This document shows, piece after piece, positions 1-4,692 of a stretch of 10,028 nucleotides of DNA. A program made the translations under genes and the position numbers. The DNA is from an uncultured Prevotella sp. GTDB taxonomy: Bacteria > Bacteroidota > Bacteroidia > Bacteroidales > Bacteroidaceae. How positions within the stretch are numbered: position 1 is the stretch's first letter; every line of letters begins with the position of its first letter. Location of the stretch: assembly GCA_905373605.1 (NCBI GenBank), contig CAJPTO010000103.1:1-10028 (forward strand), given 5' to 3'. Under the pieces are notes generated by a model. It saw nothing but the letters and a program-made list of their open reading frames with translations. It ran no database searches and was not told the DNA's origin.

Positions 1-1470
1 AAAGCCATTCACACCGCAGCTGCCGTGGCCACTGCTAGGCAGCTGGCCGACGAGAGTTTGGTATTGCTCGAAAACCGAAACGCCCTGCTGCCGCTTAGCC
101 TTAACGGCCTTAAGCGCATCGCTGTGGTGGGCCCAAACGCCAATCAAGTGCAGTTTGGCGACTATTCTTGGACGGCCGACAATGCCCACGGCATCACCCC
201 TTTGGCCGGCATTCGCCAGTATCTGCAAGGCAAAGGTGTGCAAGTAGACTACGCACGCGGTTGCGATTACTTCTCGCCCGTTGCCGATTCCATACCCCAT
301 GCCCTGCGTTTGGCCGAAAAATCCGACCTCACCATCGCCTGCGTTGGCACACAAAGCATGCTGTTGGCGCGCGCCTCGCAACCATCTACCAGCGGCGAGG
401 GCTACGACTTGTCCGAACTTACCCTGCCTGGAGCGCAACAACAACTCGTGGATAGCCTTGTGGCATTGGGCAAACCGCTCATCGTGGTGTTGGTAACGGG
501 GCGGCCATTGGTAACAGAAAGTTTCCGCCAACGCGTGGGTGCGCTCGTCGTTCAGTGGTATGGTGGCGAGCAAGCCGGCCTTTCTTTGGCCCGAATGCTC
601 TTCGGCGAGTTCGCCCCTTCGGGTCGTTTGCCCGTGTCGTGGCCCAAAAGCGTGGGGCAATTGCCCGTGTACTACAACGCCCTGCCCACCGACAAAGGCT
701 ATTACAACAAGAAAGGAACGCCCACACAGCCCGGTCGCGACTATGTTTTCTCCGACCCTTACCCCGCCTATCCCTTCGGTTACGGCCTTACGTACACCAC
801 GTTCCAATACGGCGCACTGCAACTTTCGCAGCGCACCGCCACCGAAAAAGACACCGTTGAGGTGCAATTCATGGTGCGAAACATGGGTAAACGCGCGGCC
901 AAGGAGGTGACACAACTCTATGTTCGCCAACTGAAAAGCTCGGTTGCCACGCCCGTAAGGCAGCTATATGCTTTCGACAAGGCCGACATCGCCGCTAGGC
1001 AAAACCACCGTTTCACGCTTCGCCTGCCCATAGCCGAGCTGTTTTTGCACAATAGGGACATGCACCGCGTGGTGGAACCGGGCCGTTACGAGTTGCTCAT
1101 CGGTGCGTCATCGGCCGACATTCGGCTTCGCGACACGCTCATCGTGGTTGCAAACGCGCCCCAAACAGCGGCCGACAATGCACCAACAAGGCGCAACGCC
1201 GACGGCGAAAGCCTAAAACAGGCATCGCCAACAGCCGCCAAAACCATCCGCATCACGGGCGTTGTGCGCAACGTTCAAGCCTTCCCTTTGGCTGGCGTGA
1301 TAGTGATAACCGACGGGAAACAAACCAAAACCAACGCCCACGGCCGTTACACACTCACGGCAAAAGCTGGTTCCACCCTCCGGTTCACGCTCCCGGGCTA
1401 TCGTCAAGAGATTATCACAGTGAAAGAAAACGGCGTGTTCGATGTGGAGATGGTGCCAGAAACGCCGTAA
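1..1470 (+). CDS. GH3 family beta-glucosidase-like protein, 3' part (5' end outside window)
   Basis: The reading frame is open from base 1, so this is the C-terminal 489 codons of a longer gene; the GTG at 25 is only an internal codon. Codons below count from base 1. The GH3 C-terminal alpha/beta domain spans about codons 10-225. It shows ESLVLLEN near its start, SGEGYD around codon 133 (its Glu is probably the general acid/base of many GH3 enzymes), LPGAQQ, WYGGEQAG and FGEFAPSGRLPVSWP. A fibronectin III-like domain follows (about 255-385), opening with YPFGYGLTYTTF. After a Thr/Ala-rich linker, codons about 414-485 form a small beta-sandwich (ITGVVRNVQAFPLAGVIV...GRYTL) resembling CarboxypepD_reg-like domains. 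The catalytic Asp nucleophile lies in the missing N-terminal barrel. Members hydrolyse terminal beta-glucosidic or xylosidic bonds, usually in the periplasm; substrate cannot be read from this part. Family is sure, specificity is not. Confidence 0.93.
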   Translation, partial: KAIHTAAAVATARQLADESLVLLENRNALLPLSLNGLKRIAVVGPNANQVQFGDYSWTADNAHGITPLAGIRQYLQGKGVQVDYARGCDYFSPVADSIPHALRLAEKSDLTIACVGTQSMLLARASQPSTSGEGYDLSELTLPGAQQQLVDSLVALGKPLIVVLVTGRPLVTESFRQRVGALVVQWYGGEQAGLSLARMLFGEFAPSGRLPVSWPKSVGQLPVYYNALPTDKGYYNKKGTPTQPGRDYVFSDPYPAYPFGYGLTYTTFQYGALQLSQRTATEKDTVEVQFMVRNMGKRAAKEVTQLYVRQLKSSVATPVRQLYAFDKADIAARQNHRFTLRLPIAELFLHNRDMHRVVEPGRYELLIGASSADIRLRDTLIVVANAPQTAADNAPTRRNADGESLKQASPTAAKTIRITGVVRNVQAFPLAGVIVITDGKQTKTNAHGRYTLTAKAGSTLRFTLPGYRQEIITVKENGVFDVEMVPETP

Positions 1471-1490
1471 AAAAGCCTAAACCACAACCA

Positions 1491-1575
1491 CAATCGGCCA
1501 CACCCACAGCCCAATCGGCCACACCCACAGCCCAATCGGCCTCACCCATAGCGCCAATCGGCCTCACCCCCAGCC
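1491..1575. repeat. 21-bp tandem repeat, about four copies
   Basis: Units of the form caatcggcc(a/t)caccca follow each other at 1491, 1512, 1533 and 1555. The first two are identical, the third has a few changes plus one extra base, and the fourth runs into the 65-bp repeat. It starts 20 bases after the GH3 stop codon, so it lies in the 3' untranslated region of that gene. Confidence 0.85.
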
Positions 1576-1727
1576 CCTCTCCAAAGGGAGAGGGGAGTGA
1601 TATGCTTTGCGAATTAAGAGATAAAGCCTCACCCCCAACCCCTTTCCAAGGGGAGAGGGGAGTGATATGCTTTGCGAATTAAGAGATAAAGCCTCACCCT
1701 ATCCCCTCTCCAAGGGGAAAAGGGTGA
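1561..1727. repeat. 65-bp tandem repeat (two full copies and a partial third), each with a hairpin
   Basis: Copies lie at 1561-1625 and 1626-1690 and differ at three positions. A third copy matches for about 37 bases (1691-1727) and then diverges. Each unit starts gcctcaccc and holds a GC-rich inverted repeat; in copy 1 cccctctcc (1574-1582) pairs with ggagagggg (1587-1595) over a 4-base loop. The near identity of copies 1 and 2 suggests a recent duplication. The hairpins could stabilise the 3' end of the GH3 transcript or act as weak terminators, but none is followed by a T-run. C-rich/G-rich palindromes of this type recur in intergenic regions of Prevotella-like genomes as I remember them. 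Confidence 0.88.
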
Positions 1728-1765
1728 AATCACACGGCTTCAACGCGTGGGGATAAACAAAAGAA

Positions 1766-1963
1766 AACGCAAGGCGTTGAAAGAACTGGGTGTGTTGTCC
1801 AAGCCTGTCGCCAAAACATAAAGCAGGCTTTTAGGCAAGGTGATCCGCATTCTCGGAGTGCAGCTCTACGCCCATTCTCGCCGAAACTTCGCCTCCGCGT
1901 CCTCCCTTTCCCTCCGCGTGAGAATTATTTTATTGCTTGAGGTGTGCCATAACTTTCCAATCC
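1766..1963 (+). repeat. left arm of a long imperfect inverted repeat (~198 bp)
   Basis: Read against the reverse complement of 2613-2923, this arm aligns almost end to end. Matching blocks include AGGCGTTGA (1772-1780), AAACAT (1814-1819), GCATTCTCGGA (1847-1857), CCCATTCTC (1871-1879), a single 22-bp unit (1880-1901), and ATTGCTTGAGGTG followed by CCATAACTTTCC (1932-1959). Spacing between blocks is kept to within one or two bases; for example, 39 bases lie between the end of GGCGTTGA and the end of AAACAT in both arms. The block nearest the centre is the best conserved. No coding frame matches it. Confidence 0.8.
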
Positions 1964-2194
1964 CCCTTTCCTTTTTACCATAACACCTTAGCTCCATCCG
2001 AAAGAAAGCCTTCTTTCTACTCACGTCATTCGGAATGTAAAGTATTCAGCGTCCTTTTTAACATTATGAATGTCCGCGCTCTTCACCAATTGTCCTTCGT
2101 CCGTAAATAATTGATTCTCGCAAGGGGTTGCATGTAAAAAGAAATGACATAGGGCATGTTTTCAATCCGTTTTTATTACAAACGCAAGCTAGTA

Positions 2195-2294
2195 GCGGCA
2201 CTTAGCTTTGCTTTTTGCGGCACTTAGCTTTGCTTTTTGCATCACTTAGCCTTGCTTTTTGCATCATTTAGCTTTGCTTTTTGCGGCACTTAGC
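2195..2294. repeat. 22-bp tandem array, four copies and a partial fifth
   Basis: Units start at 2195, 2217, 2239 and 2261, with a 12-base partial at 2283. Each is a variant of g-c-(gg/at)-ca(c/t)ttagc(t/c)ttgcttttt; the first two are identical. No spacers separate the units, so this is not a CRISPR array, and 22 is not a multiple of three, so it is unlikely to be coding. The first unit and the inverted copy at 2300-2311 can pair, so the whole array sits inside a potential stem. Confidence 0.9.
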
Positions 2295-2309
2295 AGTGTT
2301 AAGTGCCGC
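2283..2309. repeat. perfect palindrome closing the 22-bp array (10-bp stem, 7-nt loop)
   Basis: gcggcactta (2283-2292) is followed after seven bases by its exact complement taagtgccgc (2300-2309). The same right arm, extended to 2311, also complements tagcggcactta at 2194-2205 in the first array unit, so alternative stems are possible. There is no T-run, so it is not a standard terminator. It lies close to the midpoint between the long inverted arms. Confidence 0.85.
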
Positions 2310-2612
2310 TACCGACTCGGCATCCACGAAAAAACAAAGTATTTTAAGCGACAAAAAGAACACTAGTTGCTATCGAACGAGCAAAAAAGAAGATGAAAAC
2401 ACAAGTTCAAAATCAGACAACGGCGACAATCTAGAAAGGCTTAAACATATAAAACAAGCTTTTTTGCCCCCACTTCTTAACCAAAAGGCAACGTCCAAAC
2501 AGCCCCAAAACGGGCTTTATGCAGCTTTGAAGGTGCTAAAATGCGCTAGAATGATGCGTACCGAAAGTGCATTTTGTAAACTAACAAGAATATATTAACA
2601 ATCGAAAAAAAT

Positions 2613-2923
2613 GGATTTGGAAAGTTATGGATGCACCTCAAGCAATCAAAATGGCCTCACACAGAAGGACGAAAAGGACGATGAGGTTATACTTCAACGA
2701 CGATAAGGTTATGTTTCAAAGACGTAGGGGTTATGTTTCAACAACGATAAGGTTATGTTTCAACAACGATGAGGATAAGTTTCAAAGACGTTGAGGCTAT
2801 GTTTCAATGAAAATGGGAGTAGTCCGCTACGTTCCGAGAATGCAGAGAGCCTTGCTTCAAGCCAACTTCATGTTTCTGGGATAGCTGTGAGCAACAATTT
2901 CCGCACCCTCAACGCCTAACGTT
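2613..2923 (-). repeat. right arm of the long imperfect inverted repeat, enlarged by a 22-bp array
   Basis: Its reverse complement follows the left arm (1766-1963) in order: AGGCGTTGA, AAACAT, GCATTCTCGGA, CCCATT, then six 22-bp units where the left arm has one, then a 21-bp block ending GTGTGAG, then ATTGCTTGAGGTG and CCATAACTTTCC. The arm is 311 bp; taking away five extra 22-bp units leaves 201 bp, nearly the left arm's 198 bp. This length match is the best argument that the arms are true copies of one element. Confidence 0.8.
2677..2808. repeat. 22-bp tandem array, six contiguous units
   Basis: Units start at 2677, 2699, 2721, 2743, 2765 and 2787. On the + strand the pattern is (g/a)acg, a variable stretch, ggttatgtttcaa with small changes. 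Each unit differs from the others at a few positions, so the array is not brand new. The equivalent single unit in the left arm (1880-1901, opposite orientation) matches the array pattern at about 15 of 22 positions. No spacers and no coding frame. Confidence 0.92.
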
Positions 2924-2933
2924 CACCTGTAAA

Positions 2934-3043
2934 ATTATACGCCAGTTCGGGTTAAAAACCAGTGATTATGCCAACTACCGCCCTCATTTCGATAAATCAA
3001 TGTGCAAAAGGAGTTGCTCCTTATCCCGAACTAGCGTAATTAT
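2934..3043. mobile_element. short MITE-like element with ~18-bp terminal inverted repeats
   Basis: The left end reads attatacgccagttcggg (2934-2951). The right end, cccgaactagcgtaattat (3025-3043), is its near-exact inverse; the core acgcYagttcggg is shared by both. The element is about 110 bp, codes for nothing, and has an internal hairpin (aaggag/ctcctt, 3008-3022). I see no clear target-site duplication. It lies about ten bases outside the right inverted arm. A non-autonomous element is the best explanation; a plain extended stem-loop is the alternative. Confidence 0.5.
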
Positions 3044-3146
3044 CCAAGTGCGCCGAGCCTTCCGCTTTCTCCTTTCCGCCGTGTGAGGATGTATTAACGA
3101 CTGTTACACATGTGTTACATTTCTTATAGTGCGGATGATGGTAGTG

Positions 3147-3170
3147 TTTGACAAATTATGATTAATTTTG
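3147..3170 (+). promoter_or_regulatory. probable promoter of the RhuM-Fic gene
   Basis: TAATTTTG at 3163-3170 fits the Bacteroidota -7 box TAnnTTTG exactly. A TTTG lies upstream at 3147-3150, but the 12-base gap is shorter than usual for the -33 box. The same place also reads TTGACA (3148-3153), 17 bases before CATAGA, a weak sigma-70-like pair. Transcription would start near 3175-3178, giving a 5' leader of about 90 bases. That leader can fold agcaact (3180-3186) onto agttgct (3204-3210). Confidence 0.4.
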
Positions 3171-3266
3171 CATAGATGAAGCAACTGCAAGCAGAAAAGC
3201 GCGAGTTGCTCCAGTAAGAAGCTGCAAGCAACAAAGAATTAAGGTCATTATTTAAAAAGTTGGGTT

Positions 3267-4262
3267 ATGGACTCGAATAATCAAATCATCATATACCAGT
3301 CTGAAGACGGACAGGTACAGGTGGATGTACGTATGGAAGACGATACAGTGTGGCTGACTCAGGCTCAGATGGTGGAGCTTTTTCAAACAACCAAACAGAA
3401 TGTAAGCCTGCATGTAGGTAATGTTTTTAGGGAGGGCGAACTGGATCAAAAGTCAACTGTCAAGGAATACTTGACTGTTCAAAAAGAAGGAGAAAGAAAA
3501 GTCACTCGTAAGGTAAAATACTACAACCTTGATGTCATCATTTCCGTTGGCTACCGTGTAAAAAGCAAACGCGGTACCGCTTTCCGTATCTGGGCGAACA
3601 ACGTCTTAAAGCAATATCTCATTAAGGGCTATGCCGTGAACGAGCGTATGCGTAAGGAGCAGATTGGCGAACTGCGCCAACTGGTGGGTATGCTTGGGCG
3701 CACCATACAGAGCCAGCCATTATTATCTAACGACGAAACCAATGCTTTGTTTAAAGTGGTGACAGACTACACATATGCGCTTGACACACTTGACAACTAC
3801 GACTACGAGCGGCTTACCATCAACAAGACCACAAAAGACGAGCCGTTCCATGCCACCTACAAAAATGCTATGGAGGCAATCGATGGGCTGCGAGAGAAGT
3901 TTGGCGGTTCTGTTCTCTTTGGCAATGAAAAGGATGGTTCGTTCAAAAGTTCTATCGGACAGATATACCAGACCTTCGGCGGAGAAGAACTCTACCCCAG
4001 CGTGGAGGAAAAAGCTGCCATGCTGCTCTACCTCATTACCAAGAACCACTCGTTCAGCGATGGCAACAAACGCATTGCCGCCACATTGTTCCTTTGGTTT
4101 CTCAATGGTAACAACATTCTCTATCATCCCGACGGGAGAAAGCGCATTGCAGGCAGCACACTTGTTGCGCTCACGCTGATGATTGCTGAAAGCCGAACAG
4201 AAGAAAAGGATGTTATGGTAAAAGTGGTTGTTAATCTGATAAACAAAAACAACGATGACTAA
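3267..4262 (+). CDS. RhuM-type virulence/Fic-Doc domain fusion protein
   Basis: The 331-residue product has the usual length and order for RhuM-Fic proteins. Residues about 8-125 form the RhuM domain (VWLTQAQMVELFQTTKQNVSLHV, then YYNLDVIISVGYRVKSKRGTAFRIWAN). After a helical linker, about 155-325 is the Fic/Doc domain with its active-site loop HSFSDGNKR at 261-269. Fic proteins transfer nucleotide-derived groups to target proteins. The Lys in GNKR and the absence of the second Arg (Ala272) resemble the phosphotransferase Doc more than AMP-transferring Fic enzymes, so the chemistry is open. Such genes often sit between hsdM and hsdS in type I restriction loci, and the overlapping hsdS fragment downstream fits that. 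No HsdM is present upstream. The start at 3267 follows the likely promoter and has no Shine-Dalgarno, normal for this phylum. Cytoplasmic; role in restriction or as a toxin is unproven. Confidence 0.9.
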   Translation: MDSNNQIIIYQSEDGQVQVDVRMEDDTVWLTQAQMVELFQTTKQNVSLHVGNVFREGELDQKSTVKEYLTVQKEGERKVTRKVKYYNLDVIISVGYRVKSKRGTAFRIWANNVLKQYLIKGYAVNERMRKEQIGELRQLVGMLGRTIQSQPLLSNDETNALFKVVTDYTYALDTLDNYDYERLTINKTTKDEPFHATYKNAMEAIDGLREKFGGSVLFGNEKDGSFKSSIGQIYQTFGGEELYPSVEEKAAMLLYLITKNHSFSDGNKRIAATLFLWFLNGNNILYHPDGRKRIAGSTLVALTLMIAESRTEEKDVMVKVVVNLINKNNDD

Positions 4263-4503
4263 AGCAGCGCATAAACGTTTAGGCGACTTTATCAGGGCGG
4301 TGGATGTTCGTAATCGGGAATTGAAGGTAACAAACTTGCTGGGCGTAAGCATTTCAAAAGAGTTTATGCCATCTGTCGCTAATGTTATCGGCACAGACCT
4401 TTCTAACGATAAGAATTATCTTGTAAATATCCGTTTGATACAGAAACTGATAGACATCAACCAAGACAATGAAAAAGGCATCCCTGTCTTCATAGAGCCT
4501 TAA
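4255..4503 (+). pseudogene. hsdS: truncated type I restriction specificity subunit (HsdS N-terminal fragment)
   Basis: The first ~50 residues read like the start of HsdS from Bacteroidota type I systems: KRLGDFIRAVDVRNRELKVT, then NLLGVSISKEFMPSVA and GTDLS. In intact proteins as I know them the next part continues with K-Y-K...GQFACN, the first target-recognition domain. Here it switches after DLS (about base 4404) to an unrelated 32-residue tail ending GIPVFIEP. Full HsdS has about 400 residues; this has 82, with both recognition domains and the conserved helices missing. Its ATG overlaps the Fic stop by 8 bases (ATGACTAA), the tight coupling of a once-working operon. It cannot give sequence specificity. 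Whether the chimeric peptide is still made is unknown; the tail is not recognised. Confidence 0.75.
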
Positions 4504-4504
4504 C

Positions 4505-4533
4505 CTTGCATGCTCCGATTATGGTCATGCAAG
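4505..4533 (+). other. stem-loop just after the hsdS fragment
   Basis: cttgcatg (4505-4512) and catgcaag (4526-4533) form an 8-bp perfect stem with a 13-base loop, one base after the stop codon. It is followed by A-rich sequence, not a T-run, so it is not a good terminator on this strand. It may simply be chance. Confidence 0.35.
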
Positions 4534-4597
4534 AAAAAGGTTTTTTACCTCGTAATCTCGTAAACCATGAACAAGAAGTTATGATTAGCCAACAAAC

Positions 4598-4645
4598 AAA
4601 TCGGCGTTCACATCTCCATAACGAGATGCGAACGCCGATTTTTTT
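4598..4645 (+). terminator. strong rho-independent terminator between convergent operons
   Basis: aaatcggcgttcacatctc (4598-4616) pairs with 4623-4641 over a 6-base loop, a 19-bp stem with a single A-C mismatch. Seven T follow on the + strand (4639-4645), ending the fic-hsdS transcript. Read on the minus strand the stem is followed by tttgtttg, so it may also stop the M16 operon, whose last stop codon lies about 50 bases away. Confidence 0.88.
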
Positions 4646-4692
4646 AGATGTATGCGATAAGGCATTGGATGCCTTCGGCCATGCTTTGCCCC

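Larger units (their letters stand above)
1471..3266. other. repeat-rich intergenic region of about 1.8 kb without a convincing gene
   Basis: No open frame here has a recognisable protein, and the longest (2281-2598) starts inside a 22-bp tandem array. The region contains the repeats listed separately: a 21-bp array, a 65-bp tandem repeat with hairpins, two long inverted arms, two 22-bp arrays, a palindrome and a short MITE-like element, then the likely promoter of the Fic gene. Between the inverted arms, 1964-2194 and 2310-2612 are AT-rich single-copy sequence; the two halves do not look like inverted copies of each other. A short hairpin (gaaagaa/ttctttc, 2000-2017) is the only structure seen there. 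At 3056-3094 a stretch resembles part of the left arm around 1891-1928 in direct orientation, and may be a third fragment of the same family. Confidence 0.7.

Noticed and set aside
2281..2598. 105-residue open frame on the + strand
   Set aside because: It starts inside the 22-bp array, runs through the palindrome, has no recognisable domain or start signal, and is low in complexity (K/S/N-rich). Most likely chance.
2677..2808. CRISPR array
   Set aside because: The six 22-bp units touch each other without spacers and differ from one another; no cas genes are present.
3176..3217. 13-codon open frame MKQLQAEKRELLQ in the Fic leader, possibly an HsdM remnant or leader peptide
   Set aside because: It begins at about the predicted transcription start, a stop codon directly precedes it, and it is too short to match anything.
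3474..3491. TVQKEG in the RhuM domain fits the Fic self-inhibition pattern (S/T)xxxE(G/N)
   Set aside because: It lies in a conserved strand region of the RhuM domain, about 190 residues before the active loop and not in a helix next to it; probably coincidence.
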